A stretch of 7,317 nucleotides of DNA from Dehalococcoidia bacterium UBA1151 (lineage in GTDB: Bacteria; Chloroflexota; Dehalococcoidia; Lucifugimonadales; Lucifugimonadaceae): the NCBI GenBank assembly GCA_002311865.1, contig DBZV01000085.1, positions 9,674-16,990 on the forward strand, read 5' to 3'. The notes below the pieces were generated by a model. That model ran no database searches. It had not been told where the DNA came from and worked only from the letters and a program-made list of their open reading frames with translations. Both the position numbers and the translations under genes were made by a program. Below are positions 1 through 5,921 of the stretch, in pieces (positions within the stretch are counted from its first letter, which is position 1; each line of letters opens with the position of its first letter).

Positions 1-258
1 GGCCTGCAGCTGGCTCAGAGCATCAGCGGTTCGCTCACCGAATTTGGCCTCGCGCAGTGCGTTGAGCAGGACGAACGCCTGCACATCGTCTGGAGCGAAC
101 GTAGGAAAATTGCCCCCGAATAAATCGTTGATCTTGTCGCGGATAGCGTTGCGCGTTTCGAGGATCCGATCAAGACCCTCCAGGTATGCCGCCTCTGCGT
201 CAGTTGTCGGTACGCTGTCTTGGTCGATCACTATTGACGTTTCGGGAAGTTCGATCAC
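1..258 (-). CDS. C-terminal part of a putative lipoprotein, partial (frameshifted from 255-389, or separate GTG-start gene)
   Basis: This frame is open from 258 to the left edge (86 codons, no stop seen). It could begin with the GTG at 258-256, which overlaps the TGA ending the lipoprotein signal segment as GTGA. The product is soluble, acidic and probably helical. It starts VIELPETSIVIDQDSVP, then has a segment around AYLEGLDRILETRNAIRDKI, and has no signal peptide of its own. I do not recognise a named domain. It reads naturally as the mature part of the lipoprotein whose signal peptide lies in the neighbouring frame. One extra G at about 258-261 would join the two without a stop. The alternative is a real second gene translated by coupling at the GTGA overlap, but a cytoplasmic protein directly behind a 16-residue mature lipoprotein would be odd. 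That the frame is coding is fairly sure; the function is unknown. Confidence 0.6.
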   Translation of the reverse strand, partial: MIELPETSIVIDQDSVPTTDAEAAYLEGLDRILETRNAIRDKINDLFGGNFPTFAPDDVQAFVLLNALREAKFGERTADALSQLQA

Positions 259-389
259 CGCAGATTGCTCGTGGCGGGTGCGACCGCGTCATCGCCGGAG
301 CTACAGGCCACCGTAGCCGCCAATATGAAAATACCGATTAATGCAAAAAGAAGTGCAATCGATTGGTTGCGTAAAAAGCCCGCAGGCAT
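255..389 (-). CDS. Lipoprotein signal peptide segment, 44 aa, probably 5' part of a frameshifted lipoprotein gene
   Basis: The ATG at 389-387 starts a 44-aa peptide. It has a short basic N-region (R7), a hydrophobic core at about residues 11-27 (IALLFALIGIFILAATV) and a lipobox ending TVAC at Cys29, followed by the polar stretch SSGDD. This is a standard type II (lipoprotein) signal peptide: Cys29 would be lipidated and cleaved by Lsp, placing the protein on the outer face of a membrane. The mature part would be only 16 residues before the TGA at 257-255, which is very short. The frame can be extended upstream to 500, but Met1 here gives a normal 28-residue signal peptide, so I prefer it. The next frame stays open to the window edge, which suggests a frameshifted single gene. 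No ligand or partner can be inferred. Confidence 0.55.
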   Translation of the reverse strand: MPAGFLRNQSIALLFALIGIFILAATVACSSGDDAVAPATSNLR

Positions 390-678
390 GCCCTGTGGTA
401 TCAACACTGCCTGCCGACCACTACCTGCTGGAAAATATCGGCTGAAATATTTTTTTGCAAATTCGTCATGCAGTAATGGTTGCCATGCCCAATTTGCCAA
501 TAATGTCTCGGTTCAGACTGGGCGATTCGTAGCACAATAAACGGATATTTAGCCCCGATTCTGCGAATATGGATTGTAACAGTCTCACACCACCCACTTC
601 GTAAATTCTGCCATCCTGAGCGTGCCAACCTGTCTTCGATTAATTCAGGAATGCCGGCTGACGGCAGCAGCTACTTAC
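390..678. other. Intergenic region between the RraA-like gene and the lipoprotein gene
   Basis: The 289 bases between two genes that both read leftward show no convincing protein. The open frames here have unremarkable composition and no domain. I see no tRNA-like cloverleaf. The region holds the candidate lipoprotein promoter at 432-460. Near 653-667 there is a 5-bp stem (TGCCG/CGGCA) just past the RraA-like stop, but no T-tract follows it, so it is not a convincing intrinsic terminator. Confidence 0.5.
432..460 (-). promoter_or_regulatory. Candidate sigma70-type promoter for the lipoprotein gene
   Basis: On the minus strand, TTGCAA (460-455) and TATTTT (437-432) are separated by 17 bases and match 4 of 6 positions in each consensus hexamer. 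Transcription would start near 425, leaving a leader of about 35 bases before the ATG at 389. The stretch is AT-rich within a GC-richer window, which supports a promoter, but chance matches in AT-rich DNA are common. Confidence 0.3.
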
Positions 679-1458
679 CTACTCCTGCTCAGCCTTCCAC
701 TTACGGAAGCGCTCCTTGGTCTCTTCCGTAATGGGGTAGTACTTGCCCGGCGGCACCCGCTCCTCGTCGATCAGGCGGATGACGAACTGCTCCGCCGCTT
801 CCTGCTCCTCAATCCAGTCGATCACCTCTTCAGCCCGCTGGCAAGGAACCACCACCACACCATCATCGTCAGCAACAATCACATCGCCCGGCATCACCAG
901 CACGCCGCCGCAGTTAATCGGCTCACCGTCTTCGTACGCCTCCAGGTAAGGCAAGTTGCCCGCCGGCGAACGCTGCTTGGCGAATATGCCAAGATCGTAT
1001 TCGGCAACCATATCCACATCGCGCATAGCCGCATCTGTAACGATGCCTTCCGCCTTGTTGTGCCAGAGCTGGCGCGCCTTCATGTTGCCAACGATACAGG
1101 CGTAGTCATCTGGAGAGTGAGCCTCCACCACCAGTACATCGCCGGGGCCGCACTTGCCCATTGCGCGATACTCCGGTGAATCGTCCAACCGACGAGTGAT
1201 ATCCAATAAGTCAGGTCGTGGCGGCACGAATCGCAGTGTTCGAGCACGTCCCACCACCGTCCTCCCGGGAGTCATCGGCCAAACACCTTGCATCAGGCAT
1301 CGCTGATAATTCGCAGAAGCGAACCACTCTGATCCACCAGGCGGCTGCAACCGCCACACGCCGGAATAGGCGGTGGCTGAAGTGATCTTGCGGTAACGAT
1401 CGAGAGTGGCGTCGGCAACGTGCGTGTGCGGTTCTATGTCAGGCCTCCCCCTGGACAC
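679..1458 (-). CDS. RraA-like / HMG-CHA aldolase-fold family protein
   Basis: A 259-aa protein of the RraA-like superfamily, which includes the RNase E inhibitor RraA and the class II pyruvate aldolases of the 4-hydroxy-4-methyl-2-oxoglutarate / 4-carboxy-4-hydroxy-2-oxoadipate type. The core is at about residues 105-205: GDVLVVEA, the glycine turn IVGN (122-125), TDAAMRD (141-147) with the paired Arg146-Asp147 that binds substrate and metal in the aldolases, then GGVLVMPGD (184-192) and DDDGVVVVP (197-205). E. coli RraA is about 160 aa. This protein has roughly 60 extra N-terminal residues, and its C-terminal tail is rich in Glu and Lys. The longer form and the conserved RD pair make a lyase or decarboxylase on a small oxo-acid more likely than RNase E regulation. 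The start is GTG; the overlapping ATG frame stops after eight codons. No good SD precedes it. It begins 32 bases after the RNase D stop, so co-transcription is likely. The substrate cannot be named. Confidence 0.85.
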   Translation of the reverse strand: MSRGRPDIEPHTHVADATLDRYRKITSATAYSGVWRLQPPGGSEWFASANYQRCLMQGVWPMTPGRTVVGRARTLRFVPPRPDLLDITRRLDDSPEYRAMGKCGPGDVLVVEAHSPDDYACIVGNMKARQLWHNKAEGIVTDAAMRDVDMVAEYDLGIFAKQRSPAGNLPYLEAYEDGEPINCGGVLVMPGDVIVADDDGVVVVPCQRAEEVIDWIEEQEAAEQFVIRLIDEERVPPGKYYPITEETKERFRKWKAEQE

Positions 1459-1490
1459 ATTGGATGATGCGTCCAGATGGTAGCGCTTGT

Positions 1491-2654
1491 TTACCCTTCA
1501 ACGCCATCCGTTCGCAGCACCTGCAGCCCGCCCGCAGCACCGGTGAGGGCGATCTTGCCTTCCAGGAGCGCTAGCGCATCCTGGCCAAACAACTCCCTGC
1601 GCCACCCACTCATGAATCTGATATCGGCATTCTTATCCACCAACAGCTGTTCAAGGTCGTCCCGTGTAGCCACCATCTTTGGCGCCACGTCCTGCTCTTC
1701 GCACCGCAGTTTCAAGAGCGCCTGAAGCAGTGCGACCAGTTCTCGTGCGCCATTTGGCAATTCAGGCCGAGGAGCAAGACGAGGCCACTGATCTTTCGGA
1801 ATTGCCATACCACGCTTGATCGCGGCAAGAATTTCGCTACCCATAGAGCCGTTCACCGCATTCGAGCCAAGTCCCCTTATCCGATGCAGCTCATCCTTGC
1901 TGGACGGCGCCGCCGATGCGATCTCAACGAGCTGCTCATCCCGGATGATACGGCCGCGCGGAACGTTATTCCTATCAGCACGCATTTCCCGCCAGGCCGC
2001 CAACTCCTGCAGTACCGCCAGCGCCCGCGGCTTGGCTCGGCGATGCTTCACCCTGCGCCACGCATCCTTCGGCTCCGTAACGTACGTGGAAGATGCCGCC
2101 AGCGTCTCCATCTCCTCAGCGAGCCACTGGCTTCGCTCGCTCCGGGACAGCTTCTCTTCCAGCGCCTCATAGATCGTGCAGAGGTGGATTACATCGTCAA
2201 GGGCGTACTGAAGCTGTCGTTCGCTAAGCGGCCGCAACGACCAGTCGGAATACTGCGACGACTTATCTACGGACACCCGGGCAATCGTCGCGGCCAGCGT
2301 GCCAAATCCCACCTGCTCGCCAAACCCACAAACCATCGCTGCGACCTGGGTATCGAATAGTGGCGCAGGCACTCGGCCCATCAACTGGAAGAAGATTTCG
2401 AGGTCCTGCCGCGCCGCGTGAAACACCTTGATCACCGCCGGATTGGACATCACATCGAACAATGGCGAGAGATCCATGCCCTCGGCCAGGGGATCAACCG
2501 CCACGGCCTCAAGGTTTGGAGCGCAAAGCTGCACCAGGCATAACTCAGCCCGATAAGTACGCTCCCGCATGAACTCGGTATCCACCGCCACGTAGCGAGC
2601 GGTCTCCAGTTCCTGGCAATAAGACGCAAGTTCTGAAGATTTTGTTATGAGCAT
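1491..2654 (-). CDS. rnd: Ribonuclease D
   Basis: A 387-aa 3'-to-5' exoribonuclease of the DEDDy family that trims the 3' ends of tRNA precursors and other small RNAs in the cytoplasm. All three exonuclease motifs are present: VDTEF with Asp25/Glu27 (Exo I), HAARQD with Asp84 (Exo II), and YALDD with Tyr150/Asp154 (Exo III). An HRDC RNA-binding domain follows at about 208-283 (ALAVLQELAAWRE... through EILAAIKRG). A second HRDC-like helical domain lies at about 303-365, ending WRRELFGQDAL. E. coli RNase D is about 375 aa, so the length fits. The frame stays open upstream to a TTG at 2750, but homologues begin close to MLITKSSEL, so I place the start at the ATG 2654-2652. The SD there is poor. 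The C-terminal wording resembles alphaproteobacterial RNase D. It follows the portal gene by 118 bases with no clear promoter between. Confidence 0.95.
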   Translation of the reverse strand: MLITKSSELASYCQELETARYVAVDTEFMRERTYRAELCLVQLCAPNLEAVAVDPLAEGMDLSPLFDVMSNPAVIKVFHAARQDLEIFFQLMGRVPAPLFDTQVAAMVCGFGEQVGFGTLAATIARVSVDKSSQYSDWSLRPLSERQLQYALDDVIHLCTIYEALEEKLSRSERSQWLAEEMETLAASSTYVTEPKDAWRRVKHRRAKPRALAVLQELAAWREMRADRNNVPRGRIIRDEQLVEIASAAPSSKDELHRIRGLGSNAVNGSMGSEILAAIKRGMAIPKDQWPRLAPRPELPNGARELVALLQALLKLRCEEQDVAPKMVATRDDLEQLLVDKNADIRFMSGWRRELFGQDALALLEGKIALTGAAGGLQVLRTDGVEG

Positions 2655-2772
2655 CGAGCGATTGTCGCCCACTCGCGGATTCAGGTCCAGCGGATGAGCG
2701 TTATCTCTGCGTAACATCCGGTGTTTTTCTATACCGTCGTCACCGATCAACTCCCGATGCCTGAGTTGCGTG
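2655..2772 (-). other. Portal-to-RNase D intergenic gap
   Basis: These 118 bases contain an in-frame upstream extension of RNase D from a TTG at 2750 that I judge untranslated. There is a TATAGA hexamer (2733-2728, minus), but no acceptable -35 box 16-18 bases upstream, so RNase D has either a weak promoter here or depends on transcription from upstream. No terminator hairpin follows the portal stop. Confidence 0.35.
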
Positions 2773-3993
2773 TTAAAGTGGCTTCAAACCCTCCCCTGCC
2801 CGGGCCTCATCCACCGTCAATATCCCCGCGCCAACCAGCGAAACAACCCGTTCCACTCGCTGCGTCTCGGACTCCCTGAGCGCGTCAATGGTGCTGATGT
2901 CAAAGGCCACACGAAGCGTCTCGGGAGATCCAAACAGCGGCACCAGCGACCGGTTGAGCTCATCCGCAAACAGCTTTAGCTCTGGAATGATCGTGTTGCG
3001 CCAGAAGAAGCGCTCCTCAGCGTTGATGTTCGCAAACGTTGCCTCGGTCAGGTCTGCCAGGAACGCCTTTGGTACGCCAAACACGCGTGCAACCTCTTCC
3101 ACAGACCACTTGAGCGTGGAGATGAACTCCATATCGCGGTGTGAGAGTCCTGTCTTCTTTATGTCCATCCCTTTGCCAAGTAGCACCGGCCGGTGAGCGT
3201 TTCTTACACTTTTGAAACGGTCTTCCCAGCGATTTAAGAGATCATTGGCAGTGTCCTCGTCCGGGGTCTGGTCGATCGTAATCGCCAGGTCACCAGGCGT
3301 AGCAGAGTTGACGAAGAAGTTGCGATTGAATGAATGTGCCTCGCGAGCCATATCGGCCACATCTTTGATGGGCGTGATGGACGACGCACCCGTGAACTCG
3401 TCCTTCGGGTTGAAGTGCTTGAACCAGACCATCTCGTCTGGCAAGTATGCGATGTCGCCGTCGGTCGATTGAGCGTTCTCGTTAAGGAAACCCTTCAGGT
3501 AGCGTTGCCTGTCCGGCATCACGCGTACACGATCGGGACGAAGCGGCCACAGCTCCATCGCCCCGTTATCGGGAGAGCGCTCAATGCCCCAGTACGCGGC
3601 CCCCCACAGCAGCAGATAGGTTTCAGTAGCACGCAGCAACTCGGCAAGCGTCCAGTGGGGGTTCGGCCGACTGAGCAAACGTACAAGATCATGCGATGGC
3701 TCTGCCTGTTCCCAAACTCCGGCCTTACGCTCCTCAACCAGGAGAGGAACGGCGCTAATGGCCGATGACCTGAGCTTTACTGAGGCGTGAATGGGACCCC
3801 CGTTTGAGAAGTACTCGCCAAATTCAAACGACCGCTCATCGGCCTGCATCGTACCTCGCCCAAGCATGAGATCGAGCGAGTCGACCAGGATTCTGGAGAT
3901 TCGGTTGCGCTTCTGGACAGTGCCGTCAGCGCGCCTCGAACGCTGCCGGAGTCGTCTTGCCAGGCCCTCAGAGATATTGTTCAACATTCCCAC
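2773..3993 (-). CDS. Phage portal protein, HK97 family
   Basis: A 406-aa portal protein. Twelve copies form the ring at one capsid vertex through which the terminase pumps DNA. Typical HK97-family features are present: the basic N-terminus, HASVKLRSSAISAVPLLV early on, LLLWGAAYWGIER and ELWPLRPDRVRV in the wing, PDEMVWFKHFNP, GASSITPIKDVA, the stem and crown region around FFVNSATPGDL, and WSVEEVARVFGVPKAFL followed by EERFFWRNTIIPEL. The start is GTG: a good SD (GAAAGGGA, 4008-4001) sits seven bases upstream, and a second Met at codon 3 is too far from it. The protein ends GEGLKPL and then TAA, right where many family members carry a further short tail; only ten sense codons follow before another stop. 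It lies 19 bases after the restored end of the terminase, as in normal phage head operons. No capsid or protease gene follows. Confidence 0.93.
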   Translation of the reverse strand: MGMLNNISEGLARRLRQRSRRADGTVQKRNRISRILVDSLDLMLGRGTMQADERSFEFGEYFSNGGPIHASVKLRSSAISAVPLLVEERKAGVWEQAEPSHDLVRLLSRPNPHWTLAELLRATETYLLLWGAAYWGIERSPDNGAMELWPLRPDRVRVMPDRQRYLKGFLNENAQSTDGDIAYLPDEMVWFKHFNPKDEFTGASSITPIKDVADMAREAHSFNRNFFVNSATPGDLAITIDQTPDEDTANDLLNRWEDRFKSVRNAHRPVLLGKGMDIKKTGLSHRDMEFISTLKWSVEEVARVFGVPKAFLADLTEATFANINAEERFFWRNTIIPELKLFADELNRSLVPLFGSPETLRVAFDISTIDALRESETQRVERVVSLVGAGILTVDEARAGEGLKPL

Positions 3994-4000
3994 TTGTGAT

Positions 4001-4008
4001 TCCCTTTC
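4001..4008 (-). promoter_or_regulatory. Ribosome binding site of the portal gene
   Basis: GAAAGGGA on the minus strand lies seven bases before the GTG at 3993. This decides for GTG over the ATG two codons later. It also falls between the downstream TAG at 4013 and the portal start, as expected if the terminase originally ended there. Confidence 0.6.
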
Positions 4009-4012
4009 GGAG

Positions 4013-4171
4013 CTACCAAATTCTGTAATTGTTGATGGTCAGAATCGAGCCCAAAGCCAGCGCCAGAGCATCAGCATGGTCAGGACTAGGCAGCCCCCTT
4101 CGCCGAAGCTCATCCTTGCCCTCAAGCCGCATCTGCCCGGTGCTGTTGAAGCTGTACTTCAAAGCCGCAAG
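4013..4171 (-). pseudogene. Severed C-terminus of the terminase large subunit, downstream of an in-frame TAA
   Basis: Directly after the TAA at 4174-4172, the same reading frame runs 52 more sense codons to a TAG at 4015-4013. The translation begins LAALKYSFNSTGQMRLEGKD and contains LRRRGLPSPDHADALALA. That is the standard end of large terminases: a beta hairpin, then the K-E/D-rich strand, then RGxxSPDxADAL, whose aspartate completes the RNase H-like nuclease metal site. It therefore belongs to the gene upstream. A CAA-to-TAA change (C to T on the minus strand at 4174) would explain the break, since family members commonly have ELISQL here. An internal ATG (the M of GQMRL) has no clear SD, so separate expression is doubtful. 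Confidence 0.85.
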
Positions 4172-5386
4172 TTATGAGATCAATTCACGCTTATCAGGTA
4201 TCGAAATCTCCCCCGCCTCAAATCGCTTTCGAAGACCATCGAAGACCTCAGCCCGTTTGTTCGCAAACTGGCTTTTGTTCTCCGCCCTCTCGCCAACGTT
4301 CACTCCATAGACTTTCTTTAGCTTCAGCTCTGCCAGTCGATCCACAACGCCAGCGCCAATTCCCACCTCATCCACGCGCACGTATGCCGGCTCAAGCTCC
4401 TCAATAAGTGCTGCAACCTGGCCAGCCGTCGCCATCGTGTCCTGATTTCGGAACTCAATGAACCGCAGAACAAGATCGCCGCGCCGGATGCATATCACGG
4501 TCCGATCGGAGCCAAACCTCGCCACGTCCACACCGATCTCAAGCCCGTCCTTCGAACCTGCAACGCAGTTCTTGCCCACCGCCGCTTCAATCAGCTTCAG
4601 AGACACCAGCGTGTCTTCGCTCGTGCTCGGAAACTCCCCCATAACCCGCACCTGGTACATCGGGCTCTCTTCGCCCCAGTTCAGGCGCGCCTCATCAACC
4701 CAGCGGCGCGTCACCAAACTCGGCAATCCCGGCAGTTCGTTCTGTGGCTGAAGCAAATTAGGCGTGTCGAATGCAGAGATATGAATCGTTGACCACAGCT
4801 GCCGTTTCGAGTGGAAAGCTTCGTAAAACGTGCCGCGCAGAGACGTAGGATTACCAAGCAGCAGCAGGCGCGCCCGGGCTGGGGTCATCGAGCCTTCAAT
4901 GGCCTCAAAGATCTCATCGTCCACACCTGGCGCCTCATCAACCACGAACAGGATGTTGCCCTCGCGGAAGCCCTGGAAACGATCAGGGGTGTTCATCGAG
5001 AGGCCGTTGGCATAGTGCTTGTCCCCCAGTTCAAGGCTGGTCCGGTTCAACGCCCCACCAAACAGCGCCTCATGACCGCGATATGCGCGCCGAATCTCAC
5101 GCCACAGCACATCTCGCACCTGGTGTTCCGATGGCGCGGTGGTGATTGCCAGCGCGTCCTCAAAACACATCAACCACCAGAGCACCGCGTAAGCCGCTGT
5201 ATACGTCTTGCCCGACCCGTTGCACGACCTGACCGCCACACGCTCGTGATCCCGAACCGCCCCAAGAATCTCGACCTGTTTTGACCACAATTTCGCGCCA
5301 AGTTGTTCCCTGGCAAAATCAGAAGGATTGTTGAACCAGCGATCTCGATCTGAAGCGGAAATTGGTGGCGGTGAAGTGGCGCTCAC
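4172..5386 (-). CDS. Phage terminase large subunit, truncated by a premature TAA
   Basis: 404 aa as it stands, against about 457 if the stop is ignored. Terminase is the ATP-driven motor and nuclease that packages DNA through the portal. The ATPase domain has Walker A SCNGSGKT (54-61), Walker B LFVVDEA with Asp150/Glu151, and the coupling motif LLGNPTS (about 177-182). The nuclease domain has the first Asp in IGVDVARFG (Asp287) and the second in VRVDEVGIGAG (Asp339). The third acidic site, in SPDHADAL, lies beyond the TAA at 4174-4172 in the same frame. The protein as read should keep ATPase parts but lack a complete nuclease centre. Its GTG start overlaps the TGA of the upstream zinc-ribbon gene (GTGA), which implies translational coupling; there is no strong SD of its own. 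Other genes here use TAA as a true stop, so mutation or sequence error is likelier than a changed genetic code. Confidence 0.93.
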   Translation of the reverse strand: MSATSPPPISASDRDRWFNNPSDFAREQLGAKLWSKQVEILGAVRDHERVAVRSCNGSGKTYTAAYAVLWWLMCFEDALAITTAPSEHQVRDVLWREIRRAYRGHEALFGGALNRTSLELGDKHYANGLSMNTPDRFQGFREGNILFVVDEAPGVDDEIFEAIEGSMTPARARLLLLGNPTSLRGTFYEAFHSKRQLWSTIHISAFDTPNLLQPQNELPGLPSLVTRRWVDEARLNWGEESPMYQVRVMGEFPSTSEDTLVSLKLIEAAVGKNCVAGSKDGLEIGVDVARFGSDRTVICIRRGDLVLRFIEFRNQDTMATAGQVAALIEELEPAYVRVDEVGIGAGVVDRLAELKLKKVYGVNVGERAENKSQFANKRAEVFDGLRKRFEAGEISIPDKRELIS

Positions 5387-5610
5387 TCTGGCCTATTATG
5401 CCCCTTGTAAACAAAAGGCAGCGCCGGTGAGAAAATGTGCCCACAGCCACGACACAGGTAGCACGTGTTAGCCAATTCCGACGCCTTATCAAGCGGGATG
5501 ATGTGTGATGATTTGCAACTCAAGCATCGCCTGTCCAGTCGTTGATCTTCCAACTCGTGAGTTGCCGGATCAGTAAGGTAATTTGTCGAATATTCCGCGC
5601 CGCTGGTCAT
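5383..5610 (-). CDS. Small zinc-ribbon protein upstream of terminase
   Basis: A 75-aa protein of unknown function with five cysteines arranged as a zinc ribbon: CLSC (Cys29, Cys32), then CYLCRGCG (Cys50, Cys53, Cys56) followed by HIF, resembling the knuckles of transcription-factor and nuclease-associated zinc ribbons. The N-terminus is acidic and probably unstructured. There is no membrane segment. I choose the ATG at 5610 over the GTG at 5628 because a strong SD (GGAGGTG) lies seven bases upstream of it. The TGA stop overlaps the GTG start of the terminase, so the two are probably made together. It occupies the position where a small terminase subunit often sits, but it has no visible helix-turn-helix, so that role is only a guess. 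The gene is very likely real; the function is open. Confidence 0.75.
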   Translation of the reverse strand: MTSGAEYSTNYLTDPATHELEDQRLDRRCLSCKSSHIIPLDKASELANTCYLCRGCGHIFSPALPFVYKGHNRPE

Positions 5611-5617
5611 AGGAAGA

Positions 5618-5624
5618 CACCTCC
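5618..5624 (-). promoter_or_regulatory. Strong ribosome binding site of the zinc-ribbon gene
   Basis: GGAGGTG on the minus strand is seven bases before the ATG at 5610. It is the best Shine-Dalgarno in the window and fixes the start. Through the GTGA overlap it probably also sets terminase translation. Confidence 0.7.
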
Positions 5625-5699
5625 ACACACGTCGAATAACGTCAATCAGAACATATGTCTAAGTATTATTAGTGAAGAGATGGTCAATGTGGAGACGGC
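5625..5699. other. AT-rich leader of the phage block
   Basis: This stretch upstream of the zinc-ribbon gene is the likely place for the promoter of the minus-strand block. TTGACC occurs on the minus strand near 5683, but the best -10-like hexamers downstream (AATAAT, TAATAC) are only 11-13 bases away, so no properly spaced sigma70 promoter can be called. No protein is visible. Confidence 0.3.
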
Positions 5700-5700
5700 G

Positions 5701-5861
5701 GTGCCTGCCGCACGGGCACTGAGCGCGGGGCGCTGGGGAGGTGCATGCCATGCGCCGCTACGTGTGAACGTAATCACCGTATTCGGGCATGGGCAGGGTT
5801 GCGGCACGTTGCACGTGCCCGTTCGGGAGATGCGACGCGGGGCAGGCACATGCAATGTGCC
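5701..5861. repeat. Cluster of REP-like GC-rich hairpins
   Basis: Three 17-base inverted repeats share one plan, a 7-bp stem with a 3-base loop: GGTGCAT-gcc-ATGCGCC (5740-5756, one G-T pair), GGCACGT-tgc-ACGTGCC (5803-5819, perfect) and GGCACAT-gca-ATGTGCC (5845-5861, perfect). The first and third are both followed by GCTACG, so they are related copies and not chance dyads. A fourth, looser stem, GTGCC/GGCAC with a 9-base loop, lies at 5701-5719. Starts are 63 and 42 bases apart. This is the character of REP/BIME-type intergenic repeats. They sit between divergent genes, in the leader of the DHDPS-like gene. They have no T-tracts, so they are not ordinary terminators. A regulatory or mRNA-stability role is possible but unproven. 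Confidence 0.65.
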
Positions 5862-5921
5862 GCTACGGGGACGGGGTTACACTTCTCCAACTCCACCACA
5901 CTGCCACAGGACACCACCCCA

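Noticed and set aside
432..456. AAAATAT/ATATTTT stem followed by T's, read on the plus strand as a terminator
   Set aside because: The stem is pure AT and weak, and no plus-strand gene lies upstream to terminate.
401..628. 75-aa minus-strand open frame in the gap before the lipoprotein
   Set aside because: No SD, no recognisable motif, unremarkable composition, and it covers the candidate promoter; probably chance.
653..667. Possible terminator hairpin after the RraA-like gene (TGCCG/CGGCA)
   Set aside because: The stem is only 5 bp and no T-tract follows on the minus strand.
622..1179. 185-aa open frame on the plus strand opposite the RraA-like gene
   Set aside because: It lies antisense to a well-supported gene, has a His- and Arg-rich composition typical of a shadow frame, and shows no domain.
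2655..2750. TTG-start extension of RNase D by 32 residues
   Set aside because: The SD-like GGGAG abuts the TTG with no spacing, and RNase D homologues begin at the later ATG.
4172..4174. TAA read as glutamine (alternative genetic code)
   Set aside because: TAA ends the portal and the DHDPS-like genes at sensible places, so it acts as a stop in this genome.
5701..5861. CRISPR array
   Set aside because: The repeats are short hairpins with unequal spacing and divergent stems, without uniform spacers or nearby cas genes.
5745..5921. Upstream in-frame extension of the DHDPS-like gene
   Set aside because: It would translate through the hairpin repeats, giving an Arg- and Ala-rich segment unlike the family N-terminus; the ATG at 5922 fits homologues.
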